From contig JAQFVV010012435.1 of assembly GCA_028023455.1 (NCBI GenBank), positions 1,922,001 through 1,986,000 on the forward strand: a stretch of DNA of 64,000 bases, written 5' to 3'. The DNA is from Epiperipatus broadwayi (lineage: Eukaryota; Onychophora; Udeonychophora; Euonychophora; Peripatidae). The notes below the pieces were generated by a model, which did no database searches, was not told where the DNA came from, and saw only the letters and a program-made list of their open reading frames with translations. The translations under genes were made by a program, and so were the position numbers. Of the stretch, positions 22,505 to 33,654 are shown in pieces. Position 1 is the first letter of the stretch. Each line of letters opens with the position of its first letter.

Positions 22505-23345
22505 AAAAAGCATGGTTATTCATGTCAATGGACAAACAGTGCTAATAGCTTGTAACATTGCCACAAATGCATCTTCTTTGTGCAGTCGATGCCACATTAA
22601 TTCATTTAAAGAGGAATCAATGTGTGGTTACCCCGATGCTTCTTGTTTCACCATTTTGCCAAATTCTACAACCTTTCTAAATTTTGTGTATGGACATATG
22701 TATCTGACTCCACAAAGTTATACCTGTGATTTACTTTGAAATGTTTAAATCCAATATGGTATAATTCTTCATATTTATATCCTTTCCAACAGTCTGAGAA
22801 AATAGTAGACCTATTGGCAACATCACTTTGAGGGTATCAGTAAGAATAAGTGTTGTTCTATTTGGCACAGTTACAATGAATACCTCCCCAGTCCCTCTGC
22901 ATAAGCTGTCGAGTAACTATTGCTGAGGAAAGATTCACCCCTGTTGAATTTTCTCTCTTTGTGAAGAGACTTTCATTGACTTCCACTAGTTTGTAGAGCC
23001 TCTGATTTTGCATATGGTCTAAATAAAAGCCTGGAGATGCCAACATTATGCAGGCACTTGTTCCAATGAATGACAGTTTTGCCTGACATATCTAATTGCT
23101 TCTTTCCCCATTCTATGGGTGTTAATTCACTACACCAGTTGTAAACAAATCTCAGTGCACTCACAAACAATATTTTTGAGCCAGGTGCTTAGAACATGTT
23201 TGCACATGACACCACCATTGTGTCTCTTTGCAAATAAAGTGTTATATCGTACCCATTATCACACTGTAATTTTGAAAATATTTCAGTGCACTTTGTTCTG
23301 TCAGTGGAAGATTCCAAATTGTAATCATTTTTTTCAAAAATGATA
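22505..23345 (-). pseudogene. Dead Merlin-type DNA transposon (ISXO2-like transposase)
   Basis: On the minus strand, broken frames reproduce the whole order of a Merlin / IS1016-type transposase. First comes FVYNWCSELTP (about 23110-23140), then a GKTVIHWNKCL segment, then VEVNESLFTKREN (about 22965-23000). This is followed by GGI.C, then SDCWKGYKYEELYHIGFKHF (about 22740-22800), NFVESDTYVHTQNLER (about 22670-22715), and an ELMWHRLHKED C-terminus (about 22580-22610). The expected DDE triad is Asn in place of the first Asp (VNES instead of VDES), with the second Asp (SDCW) and the Glu (HTQNLE) intact. Stops and frameshifts interrupt it, so it is inactive. I could not find the terminal inverted repeats or the 8-bp duplication. 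The plus-strand frame at 22512-22739 is a shadow of it. Confidence 0.85.
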
Positions 23346-23349
23346 GAGC

Positions 23350-24890
23350 AAAAAACGAATATTATAAAAATAATAATTAAATATTGTGAATGGAATTTAT
23401 TAAAAAATGAATTCAAATTTTTAAAAATTAACATTCAAAATTAACAAGCAACACATGTTCGAGAAAATACTTTCGAGAAAAAAAAAATGTAAACATATTT
23501 CAACCCTCAAATGGATTGTTTAAAATAAAATATCTGGCAAGTTTTTGGCAAGAATTTTACCTAAGTGCCAATAAAACATTTTACTTAAGCTAATGCATTC
23601 TATTTCATTTTTAAACATTTTACATTTTCCCAATATAATTATACATTTATATTTGACTGAGTTATTTTTTTTAAATGTTCTGAATCCAAACTCAAGTTTG
23701 AATTCAGATTTCCAAACTAATAGTAATCTACCTATATTTTATTTTTTATTTTTTATTTCATCAATATTTCTATCTTTAGGTGATGGTTTTGGACATTAAA
23801 ATAAGTCATCCTAGTTTGAAGTAAATTTTTAAAAATACTTATAAATTAAATTCTTAAATACCATTTTGAAATATATGTCCAGGATTTTTACCCAAGAATG
23901 TAAAGGCAGTTTGCATTGAGTTAGAAAATGCAAAGTAAAAGACACATGAATTATTAAAAGAATAGACTTGATGATAAAGAGAAAATTCATTTGTGCTCAT
24001 TTGAATATGGTTTGGAATCATTCACAAACAAATTACATCTTAAATTATGCTATTTCTTGGAGTATATTTAAGGAAGTGAAACCTTATTTTCTAATGTTTG
24101 CCTTTTAAAGAAGGTGCTTTGCATAGAGCATACATTTAAGAATATTAGTAATAAGTTAGTTATGGACTTTTAACTTTGTCCAGAAATATTGATACATTTT
24201 TTTTTACAGTAAAACATTATTTTTAATTGATTGTCTGGCTTAATATAGAATAGCTTAATAATCAATACAAGTTTTTGATTCACTTTTTAACATGAAGGGT
24301 AAGATTGATGAGGTAATTGTAAATCTAGAATTTTAAGGTACAGCATCGTCACTGCAAAATTTTAAGAAATAGATTGCTAGTAATCAGACTTATTAGAGAA
24401 TTTTTAGTTTGGTGGATTTTGAAATCAAATTATCCACATAATAATTATCAGAAACACCATGATTACAGAACTTCTATTAACAAGTCTAGTTTTTTAAACA
24501 TTGCAAGATGAGAAAATAATCCCAAGAATACTGGACCATCTAAAATAAAATTCTTATTGGAAAGCATATGGTCATTTAATGTTTGTAAATAAATAAAATT
24601 ATTTTGACATAGGTTTGTCATTTTGTTATTATTATTAACATTGCAATTATTTTATCTATTCAAAAATTCAGTCAATAATATATTTAAAAAAAATTTCTCT
24701 AGTAGATTTGATCAAGCTAGAAATCACAGTTCTACACATTATAATTCAATAATTTTTTTTTTGTTTATTACATATTTTACAATTATAATCCTAGAATTTG
24801 GGATTGTCATTTATGTTAAAATAATGAAGTAAGTACCAACTTCATACCTATATCTTATTTATAATAATATAATTATAATCATGTATATAT
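23350..24890. other. AT-rich intronic DNA, nothing recognised
   Basis: Only low-complexity A/T sequence with chance open frames (23593-23799, 24623-24832). Confidence 0.45.
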
Positions 24891-24897
24891 CATTAAA

Positions 24898-24996
24898 AAC
24901 AGTCAACACTTAGACAAACCCAATATCAATAACAATAAACAACTTCAAACTGTTGTCAAGGCAAACTCCTTTTAACAATAAAGATGGAATCCTACC
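24898..24996 (+). mobile_element. Half copy of the 26322-26480 fold-back
   Basis: CAGTCAACACTTAGACAAAC, CAATAACAATAAACAACTTC, CTGTTGTCAAGGCAAACTCC and TTTTAACAATAAAGATGG match the left arm and centre of the fold-back 1.4 kb downstream. Confidence 0.7.
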
Positions 24997-25069
24997 TTTA
25001 TTAACTCAACATACATATTTATTCATATTGTAATATAATTATTAACAGATATATACATAGAACAATTTT

Positions 25070-25790
25070 ACTTTCATCATTCTTTTTAACCATGATTAGT
25101 CTACTGCAGGATAAAGATCTCTTCAAGTTTATAAATCAAGCTTTTCTGATCTCCAGCCTTTCTTCTCCACACCGGGAATTTTCTTTATTCATCTATCCCC
25201 TAACATGCAGTCTATCTGTCAGTGTTTTATAATCTCTTATGATTTAGTTTAAGAGTTCAATTTTTCACTTATTATTATTTCAATCTAATAGTATGTCCAA
25301 TCTAGTTCCATTTTTTCAATGAGGTCAGTGATATTTATTTGACCTGTGTATTAATTTTCATTATTTTCTTGTTATTTCTGGCATTTATCTCTTCATACTT
25401 TGTTGAGTGCTTTCATGTCTTCTTATTTCCCTTCTATTAATTGTCCAAGCCTCAGATCCATAAGTAAGAACTGGTATAAAAAAAATCTATTAAAAACCAA
25501 ATACGTAGGCAAATTTCCTTTTAATACTAAGTTATTTTTACCCAAGGCATTTCAACAAAATGTAATTCTATGATTAATTTGATCTGTTATGTTTCAATCT
25601 TTATTAATAATCTGACTAAAATATTTGCAATTATAACTTCTTTTAATTGAGTAAATCCATTGAATATCACTTATCATCTTTTTAGCGTTTAACTTTAGTC
25701 CTATTTTCTTATTTTTGAAAAGGCTGAAACTTTCTATTAAATTTTTGTTTTTATATTAATCAAGGCAGCTTGCAGTTTTAAATATCAATT
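25070..25790 (-). pseudogene. RTE-like LINE, C-terminal part with simple-repeat tail
   Basis: The minus strand reads, in broken frames, a KKIGLKLNAKK-like block (about 25690), an AFGKNNFVL-like step (about 25510-25540), then VLTYGSEAWTINRREIRRHE (about 25410-25470) and TQQSMKR. Further on come a decayed W..VAR region and an end near 25080 that resembles the 21150 tail. The order is that of an RTE-type endonuclease-reverse transcriptase. Dead by stops and frameshifts. Confidence 0.7.
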
Positions 25791-25799
25791 TTCATAAAA

Positions 25800-26315
25800 T
25801 TCTACTGATTTTAATGAGATGTAAATAATTTTATGACAAACAAGTGTGAATACATTATTAAGATAATTTGCAAGCGACATTCCCGAAGAATCATTTAAAT
25901 GAACTTGTAAATAATTCTCACCTTTTGTTATATCATTGCCAATCCATTTTGTCAGATAAAAGATAATTATTTTTATTCAACCTTCTGTTTGTTATGCATT
26001 AATAAATTAAGCCCTGATTAAAAAAAGGATAGATGTTATTTACACATTTGTTTAAGCGATTCTTTTAGAATTACTTAGTTTGTGAATTTTCTGTGAATAT
26101 GCTTATTTAATATGTTGTGACATTATTTATATGCTCATTACAATCATTAGAATTTCATTTAAATTAATTGTAAGTCTATATCTAAAGTTAAATGAAATAA
26201 AATAATTTCTAACCTAATTGAAATGTGATTACTGTGATTTATTTAATTGCAACAATTGCGAGTAAAATATGACATTGATAAAGTAAATTGTGTAATATAT
26301 ATATATATAAAACCA
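25800..26315. other. AT-rich intronic DNA with an (AT)n run
   Basis: A short TATATATATATATA run lies at about 26297-26310. Nothing else was recognised. Confidence 0.45.
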
Positions 26316-26321
26316 GTGGAA

Positions 26322-26480
26322 ACCAGTCAACACTTAGACAATCCCAATATAGATAACAATAAACAATTTCAAAGTGTTGTCATGGTAACTTCTTTTTAAC
26401 AATAAAGATGGTTGCCTTGACAACAGTTTAAAATTGTTGATTGTTATCTATATTGGGATTTTCTAAGTGTTGACTGGGTT
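26322..26480. mobile_element. 159-bp fold-back element containing two X-box-like motifs
   Basis: CCAGTCAACACTTAGACAAT, CCCAATATAGATAACAATAA on the left are mirrored by ATTGTTATCTATATTGGGAT and TAAGTGTTGACTGG on the right, with a centre near TTTTTAACAATAAAGATGG. GTTGTCATGGTAAC (26376-26389) and GTTGCCTTGACAAC (26411-26424) both fit the RFX X-box consensus. No coding sequence. Confidence 0.75.
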
Positions 26481-26484
26481 CTAA

Positions 26485-28555
26485 TGGTTACTTATAAACC
26501 CATTTAGCCTTGAGCATTATTACACTTAATATATATCTTTATTATTCATGAATTGGTTTCAGAAAGTATATGTGTAGATTGAATTCACAATCTTCTTTGG
26601 GAATTATATTAGATATTCTCTGGTTTTTCACTTTTTGTATATTTTAGCATTATTTATGTAATTTAATTTAATATTACGATTGCTACTCTACCTTGATAAA
26701 GCATATAGTTATATATGTATTTATAACTAATAGTTTATTTATTATAAATATCTGAATAATTATACAATGTTATGATACTATGTTGTGATTAATTTGTTTA
26801 ATGCTTAATGCAACTTTTCTGATCTGAGAATAAAAAAAAAAATTGAGCACTTATTGATAGCTGTAAAAGGTATTTGCTGTTAGAAATCCTTCTAGTGATT
26901 AATTATGTACTGGCTTTTTTGAAAGTCTTTTACAATTGATATTCCAAAATTTTAGCAATTTTTCATTTTAAGATTACTTTCTTATTAAGATTATGATACT
27001 GTTCGATTCATGAAATAAAAAAAAAAAGAAAATTTAATTTTATCAGAATTTAAAAAGAAAAAAGTGATTAAAATTGAAGAGAATAAATGTGTGAAGATTA
27101 CTGCAAAGAAATGATTTCATTCTGTGTTATTAATGGTAATGATTATATAGTTGAAGAAGGCACGGTTTTACTAAAAACTGCATTTTCAGTGTATAAGTCT
27201 CAACATCTTGTAATATTGAGAGTAACATAGAATGCAAAAAAATTAGTCTTACAAATTGCTATAATTTTTTTTTTTTATGCCTAGTCATAGTTTTGTTTGC
27301 CAAAATGATTTTTTTGAAATCCCAAACTGCTTTCCATCAGATCTCTCATTATCATATAAACAGATTGCATTTTCTATATATATAAACCTAATAAAAATAT
27401 GTTAAACTGATTCTTTATAATTGTTTGTAATTATAATTATTGAAATTCTGAACACAAAATACATTTTTTACTCTAAAATATTTTATTATTCACATATAAA
27501 ATTTGATGTAAAATTTGTGAGTCTTGTTTACTATTGTTTTAAAGCACCATAAAATTGAGGTGCTAAAATATATAGTTACTGACTTAGTATCAAATGTATA
27601 TTTTTCTTGAAATGTTTGATTTATTCTTAGGAGACCACAATCAGAAGTAAAAATATTATGTAGGATTTTAGACTTTGTATTTGATTTTTTTTAATAATCT
27701 CAAAATTGATTTTTATTTATTTATAATAACATATTTTCTTGCATTCTTTAGTCTATCTTCATTAATCATTTACATGAAAAATAAATTAATTAAAAGGAAG
27801 CTAATTTTGGAAAATTTAATTATCCAATTATGTGATCTACATTTTGAGTAAAATTTGTAGCAAAACTAAACTACTTTTTAACACAATTATAATTAATATT
27901 AATTTGAAACATAGCTGAAACTAATGAAAAAATATTAGAAACAACAATTTTATTTAAAAGAAAGACAAAAGCTTTTCTTACTATATTGGAATTTTTTTTT
28001 CTTCTTTCCCATGATATCATATGTTTAAATCCTTCCAAGAATATGATGTAATTCGAGGTCTGACGCATATAAGAGCATAACTCCATATCTAATTTTTGAC
28101 CCCCCTCCCCTTATCTTGTAAACTTCTTCGGATTTTGCAATTCTAGTGTTTATATCGTTTTTTTTTAAATTTCCATCTGGTGTTATTAAGCTTTCCAAAT
28201 ATTTATTAATGTAAAGATTAAATTATGGGCTGGATTTTCTTTTATCCATATTTATCTGATTTTCTTCTCTAAGATCTTTCACTTTCTTTGTCTTTTTTGT
28301 TTTCTACCTATTTTTCCGTTGCATTTTTTTTTTTTTTTTTTCAAAATAGAGCATCAAATTCATTCAACATCAATGCAGATTATATTCATTTTAAATTGTT
28401 AAAATCATATCTTCTAACAGTATTTATAGTAAACAATTATTAAAATTAATTAAATTGTCATGCTTTTATCGTATTTTCTGCTGATTTTTTTTATTATAAC
28501 CAGTTATTTTTACAACTTGGTAACAGTAATTTATAATTGGGATAAATTAATAATT
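26485..28555. other. AT-rich intronic DNA, nothing recognised
   Basis: Long T runs and AT-rich sequence. The minus-strand frame at 27871-28086 has no family features. Confidence 0.45.
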
Positions 28556-28559
28556 TTAA

Positions 28560-28695
28560 TGATCTTGCATTGGTAAGGAATCGGGCCTTGGGGTGTAGAT
28601 CCCGGGATAGAGTCCAATGCTGACATTTTTGTCGCTTCTCGTCTTATGAACCATCGAACAATCAAATCATTGGATGATGATGAGGATTATTATTA
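28560..28695 (+). repeat. SINE-like element with family A-type tail
   Basis: TGCATTGGTAAGGAATCGGG, CCTTGGGGTGTAGATCCCGG and GATAGAGTCCAATGCTGAC look like a tRNA-derived head. TCGTCTTATGAACC and ATCGAACAATCAAATCATT follow the family A tail layout. A GATGATGATG run follows. Confidence 0.5.
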
Positions 28696-28899
28696 TGAGT
28701 TCGTTTATTTAAGTAAAAAAAAAAAAATAGCAATTTTTAGACTAATTAAAAATTAATATATTTAATTAATTATCTTTCTTGTAATTAAATCAAATTTTAA
28801 AAACAAAAATATATATATATTTTTTACCCGACTTAGAAATATTCTGATTTTGTCATATTTTTATTTTATTTTGAAACTGCTGCTCACTTTATGGAATGT

Positions 28900-29120
28900 T
28901 AGTTTTGTAGTTGAAATTCTTGTTACTGTGGCAACCCTATAAATTGTTATCATGAAGCAATATTACTGCAGGCTGACGCTAGACTAGTCACTGCGTGGAA
29001 CTTTCATAATGCTTCTGATGAAAGGCATAACAGTTTCCAACATTAATGTATTTTATAAATAGTCTTCCCTTCACACGCACAAATAATTGATTTCAGATGT
29101 GGAGGCATCTCCATGTGTAT
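28900..29120 (+). other. Higher-complexity segment of unknown origin
   Basis: GTTACTGTGGCAACC, GGCTGACGCTAGACTAGTCA and TTCTGATGAAAGGCATAACA are less AT-rich than the surroundings and may be a repeat remnant. The CTGATGA there has no GAAAC partner in range. Confidence 0.3.
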
Positions 29121-29364
29121 CTATAAGTAAAACTATGACTAACAATTATACAACTTACCAATAAAGCCCAATAATTGGTTATATTGAAGAAGAAAAAAAA
29201 TCAAATAAAATAGTATATTATAAATGTTAATATTATTGTACCGAATATTTTTTACTTATATTACAATAATGAATATATAACTTTTTGAAACAGAAATCAT
29301 AAAAATAAATTCATATTTAGGTTTAAAGTCTGGGCTGTATGAAATAACGTGTCATTTTTTTTTA

Positions 29365-29560
29365 ATGTTACAGATCATCGTCATCAACCATTATCAATCC
29401 ACTGCAGGATGAAGGTCTCTCCAAGTTTAATCCATCTCCGATCTTTAGCTTCTCTTCTCCACATCACTCCTACACACTTTCTTATTTCATCCATCCATCT
29501 CACATGTGGTCTCTTTCTGGGTCTTTTACAATCTCTTGGAATCCAGTTTAGCTAGTTACC
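29365..29560 (-). pseudogene. RTE-like LINE 3' tail
   Basis: Inverted relative to 21150: ATCATCGTCATCAACCATTA, then TCCACTGCAGGATGAAGGTC, CATCTCCGATCTTTAGCTTC, CTTATTTCATCCATCCATCT and CACATGTGGTCTCTTTCTGG. It is the best-preserved of the tails and strengthens the family assignment. The plus-strand frame 29349-29555 is its shadow. Confidence 0.75.
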
Positions 29561-29939
29561 ATATATATTTTAGTCACCTAGCTAATAGTTCATTTCTTTA
29601 GCTATTATTAGTTTGTAAATGGGTAACTAGTTATTATTAGATAGAAAAAAAAATTCTAATGAGTGTTATTACATTTTTTTGATAGTTAAACTGATAAATC
29701 AAAATATATTTCTAGTAAGATGTGATCTTTATTACTAGTCAGGGATATATTTTAATGCTGTAAATACTAAAACATTGTTTATTTTAGTATTTATTAGTTA
29801 CGTGCTGGGGATACAGTGAATTGATATTTATTTATTTATATTCAAATCATCATACATCACTTTCTGCTGTAATCCCTTTTTGATTACAGGATTATTACTT
29901 ATATAAAAGAAAGATGTCATTTCATAATTATTTTAAAGA

Positions 29940-30300
29940 TGGATAATCATCATCATTTTCAATTTGTATCTACTCATTGCAAGATTGAGACTCAAGTTTA
30001 ATTCAATTTCTCTTATCCATGGTTTCTCACCTCTACATTAGTCAGCAGATCTTTTTATTTCATCAATCGATCTAACATGTGGCCTATTTCTAGATATTTT
30101 TTTTTTTACTATCTCCTAGGTTCCAATGTCCACCTATTGTCAACTCTTATAGCAATATGTCCAATGCTATTTCATTGCACCTTAGTTTTTTCATTGATGT
30201 TGTTGATACTTATTAGTCTTTCATCAATGTACCTTGCTTTTGATATCTTCTTGTTTCTCTCATACTTCACAGAGCAGTCATATATCACAATATCAGTGAA
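29940..30300 (-). pseudogene. RTE-like LINE C-terminus and 3' tail
   Basis: ATCATCATCATTTTCAATTT, then a decayed ACTCATTGCAAGATTGAGAC, TTTCATCAATCGATCTAACA, TGTGGCCTATTTCTAG, and upstream on the minus strand GHIAIRVDNRWT. This is the same 3' end as at 29365 with about 150 more coding-side bases. The plus-strand frame at 30077-30379 is a shadow. Confidence 0.7.
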
Positions 30301-30581
30301 AGATTCTGGTCATCAAATAAAGTTTAATACAACTTCATTTTTGTTAATGAAGAAAGGGAGAATTGTGCACAAATGTTAATGAAACAAGTGTTTATTGTAA
30401 CCATTTGTAAGATCCTTTGGTGGAAAAGTATTAACATATAAATCATATCTGACCCCTAGAGATTTTTTTTTACATAATTGAATAATTTTTATAGGTAGAT
30501 ACATTAAAAATAAATATTTATAATGATTTAAGTGAACAATGGTGAATGCAAAAAAAAAACTTTTTCAATAGTTATTTTACA

Positions 30582-31391
30582 AAGAGGTATCCAAAAGTAA
30601 CCAAAATTTTATAATAAATAATTGTTTATTTATTTTTAAGTATTATAAATTTTAACCTCTTTCTAAGCACTGTTCATTTAACACAATTTACTAGGCTTAA
30701 CATGTTTTTCACTTTTCCAAGTAGTACGGAAACACAAAGTCAAATCTTTTAACACCTACATCATTTTTTTCCCAGCATTTCTAAATCGGCACACACACAT
30801 GCACACACACAAAGAGTCTTTTTTTTTTCAAAAGCATAAAACGAAATCACAAAGTTAAAGATTAAGTGAGTATGACTGATAGATCAACTGGGTCATGTTG
30901 AATTTAATTAATAATTGTTTACGCAAAGATTGCGGGCAGAGTAATTGTCATGGTGAAGCTTGCCACAAAATGGGATCATTTACATTTTACCACATCATGT
31001 AAACATTTCAAAACTTGTAGAGAAAAATGTTGTTTATGTCATGAAAAAATATCAGCATTATAGTGGCACTAGACTTTACTCATCATATTTTTAGAGACAT
31101 GGTTAATTTGACAATTTCATTAAATCATTCGTAAAATTGTGTTTTCTCCATAACAGCTTTTTTGTAATCTGTTTTAAGCGTTACAATTGTTTTCCCTAAA
31201 AGAAAACAGAATTTCCCTGTTACTTCAACTTTTCAATCATTACAAAAAATTGACAAATACATGGAATGCACTTTACAAAAAATGTACTACATAGCAACAT
31301 GATTTTACAAGAAGTATGTAACATCAGAAGCATGTACATCAACAGACACACTTACCAGAGAACAATTCCAGTTATTTTGGGGTCACCCTTC
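30582..31391 (-). pseudogene. Mariner-like transposon remnant with both terminal inverted repeats
   Basis: Left end GGTATCCAAAAGTAACCAAA and the inverted right end GGGTGACCCCAAAATAACTG align as diverged mariner terminal repeats (shared CC-AAA-TAAC...AATT). On the minus strand near 31090-31210, KFCFLLGKTIVTLKTDYKKA followed by VMEKTQFYE matches the N-terminal helix-turn-helix of mariner transposases, which bind the terminal repeats. The catalytic DDE part is not readable, so it is an internally decayed or deleted copy of about 810 bases. Confidence 0.7.
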
Positions 31392-31394
31392 ATA

Positions 31395-32250
31395 TATTCT
31401 TTAACTTGAAAAATGAAGGGGGAAAAAAACTTGCAATGGCTACTTAAAACTACTGGATTAATTTTTTGGAACAATTGTTTTTTATTTGTAATTAATTTTT
31501 AATTTTACTTATGGAGGTGAAACGTGGCTAATGTGATTGTCCATAAATTTATTTCTGTCATCCATTATGAGATATTTTAAATTTTTATGATTGCTAGATT
31601 TTATTTTAGCATGAATCAGAATTTATTTATTTACGTTTTTAAATCTCGAATACATACATCTATCTAATTAAAAACTACATTATACTAATTAAAATAAACA
31701 TTTAAAAATAAAATTAAAGAAAAAAATGTTTTAATAAATGTCCATAAATTAATAAGTTTAATTGATATGTACCATGTTTTTATTTGATCTTTTTATCTTT
31801 TTTTTTTTTTTTAATTACATGATTTTTAGTAATCTCTCTATGATTTTAATGAATATCAGTTTTATTATTTCCTTAAGAAAGAAAAAAAGAACAGAATACA
31901 TCATTAAATATTTATTTATAAACATATACTGAAATACGTTTATATACTATTTATTTTTTTCAAATAGTTATTTATAATTAGTATATGTTTAAGTTTTTAG
32001 CAGCATATAGTTTTTTAAGGACATGAAAACTTTATAATGGTGTAAATGAAAATTTCCAAATTGAATCGATTTTAATCTGGAAAAAAAAAACCTTCCTCTA
32101 AATTAAGTGGTGAAGTAATGATGTGATATATATAATTGAGAGAGGGTGATGATAAAAAATCTTGGAATAATGTACATAAATATTTTTTACTTCATAAAAT
32201 TATTATTATTATATGTGCATATTTTTAATATATATATAAAATAATGCATT
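31395..32250. other. Intron immediately upstream of the semaphorin exon
   Basis: Very AT-rich, with a T run at 31796-31812. No branch point can be assigned with confidence, and no second exon was found. Confidence 0.5.
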
Positions 32251-32273
32251 TATCTTTTTTCTTCTAATTTTAG
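32251..32273 (+). promoter_or_regulatory. 3' splice site before the semaphorin exon
   Basis: A tract of about 20 bases that is almost all T and C ends in TTTTAG directly before the conserved reading frame begins. It is a strong acceptor and fixes the exon start. Confidence 0.85.
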
Positions 32274-32378
32274 ATGGACAATTGTATGTAGCTACCGTGG
32301 CTGATTTCACCGCCCGAGACTCAGTTGTGTACAGAGAACCATTAAGAACAGATCAGTTTGATCCTATTTATTTGAATG
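32274..32378 (+). CDS. Internal exon of a semaphorin gene (part of the sema domain)
   Basis: Semaphorins are secreted or membrane-bound guidance proteins that bind plexins through a seven-bladed beta-propeller sema domain. The exon follows a pyrimidine-rich acceptor ending in AG at 32272-32273 and stops at a GTAAGT donor at 32379-32384. It has two bases completing a codon, 34 full codons, then one base, so both flanking introns are phase 1 and the exon is symmetrical. The peptide carries the family's LYxATVADF block (codons 3-11), then DSVVYREPLRT and a D-Q-F-D...YLN ending, which is the usual order before the P-N-F-V stretch of the next exon. The YREPLRT form without the longer vertebrate class 3 insertion favours an invertebrate class 1-type semaphorin (family knowledge). 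No other exon was found, so the introns exceed 32.2 kb upstream and 31.6 kb downstream within this window. Class assignment is inferred; family assignment is firm. Confidence 0.9.
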
Positions 32379-32384
32379 GTAAGT
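32379..32384 (+). promoter_or_regulatory. 5' splice site after the semaphorin exon
   Basis: GTAAGT follows AATG at the exon end. It matches the metazoan donor consensus, and the similarity to semaphorins stops exactly here. Confidence 0.85.
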
Positions 32385-33650
32385 CTATCCTTTTGTTTGC
32401 CTTTATAAATAAAAATCTGTAAATTAAATTTGCTTGTTTTGCTTTTGTAAGAATGTCAATAATTATCAAAGCAAAATTTACATTGTCATTATTATCTTTA
32501 AAACAGTACATTATTATCATATGATAATTTATACAATATAAGATTAATGACCAAAACAAAAAGGAACATTTCAAAAACTAACAAACACACATATATAATA
32601 TCCATTAAAACCAGTTGCTTGATTATTACAAAAAAGAAATGTTACTTTTACATTTTGTGTTCTTTCTCGGCCATTTTTGGGCAACATATTCTTCATTTTA
32701 TGCTTATTTTATAATAATTTCATAGCTTAATCTACAGATTTTAATTCCAAAAAAAAAAAAAAAATTGCATTTGGCAGTGTTTTTGTAAAAAAATTGAATT
32801 TTGATTGACGTATGTGGCCTCTTTTAACTTATATAGTACTGCGAAGTTCCAACTGTCAACTTTAGCCATTGTTGACCAGGCATTTTTAACTGTCAAAGTC
32901 AGAAATCACACCAAAATCTTTTATGCTTTCATAATAGATTTTGAACATTAATAAATATATTTTCCATATTTTTTTACATTCATAATTAATTTTTTACATT
33001 ACTGTACCTAAATGTAAACTTTGATTTGAAATTTTTTAAATTATACAAGAAAAATAATCAAGACAATTGAATAATGATATTCGGTGACAACTAGCAAAAT
33101 GCAATTGTTTTTCATAAATATTTATGTATTTTATGATTATTTTTCACATTATAGTGACAAATAATGTGGCTAGATTTAGATTTTTATTTAAAATATTTAA
33201 TTTTAGACAAAGAAAAGACAACAGAAGTGAATAATCAGCATTCGTAACTTCTAAAACATGAGAAATCATTGGCAATTGCACATTATAATTGGTTGAAATA
33301 TTATTCTTTTGTTTTACTGCAGACTATTTTGCTTATATTTTTCTTATATTTTTCTTCAGTTATTAATGTTATTTTAAATTTTTCATTGCATTTAAACAAT
33401 TTAAATGTAAAATAATTCAATTTTTAGAAGCTAAATTAAAACAATTCTCATTATTGTACATTAATATATTTCTGAATAGAAATGGATTAGAACCATAATT
33501 GATGAATAAAATTACTCAAATTTTACTCATTCTGATGAATAAGGAAATTCATCAGCTAAAAAGTTAATCTGAATAACCGAAATTCAAAACCTTCTATTAT
33601 TTTGACAAAATTTCTAAGTATTTTTTTGAAATTGTTTTATCTATTTCTAC
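32385..33650. other. Intron immediately downstream of the semaphorin exon
   Basis: AT-rich sequence with an A run near 32748-32764. No conserved coding block such as the expected P-N-F-V continuation of the sema domain appears here. Confidence 0.5.
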
Positions 33651-33654
33651 ATAT

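Noticed and set aside
22512-22739. Plus-strand 75-codon Cys-containing frame that looked like a small secreted peptide
   Set aside because: It has no signal peptide and lies exactly opposite the Merlin transposase C-terminal region, so it is a shadow frame.
28922-28935. Another X-box (GTTACTGTGGCAAC)
   Set aside because: It breaks the consensus at the central W position.
30077-30379. 100-codon plus-strand open frame resembling a membrane protein
   Set aside because: It is antisense to an RTE-like LINE tail, and its hydrophobicity comes from T-rich sequence.
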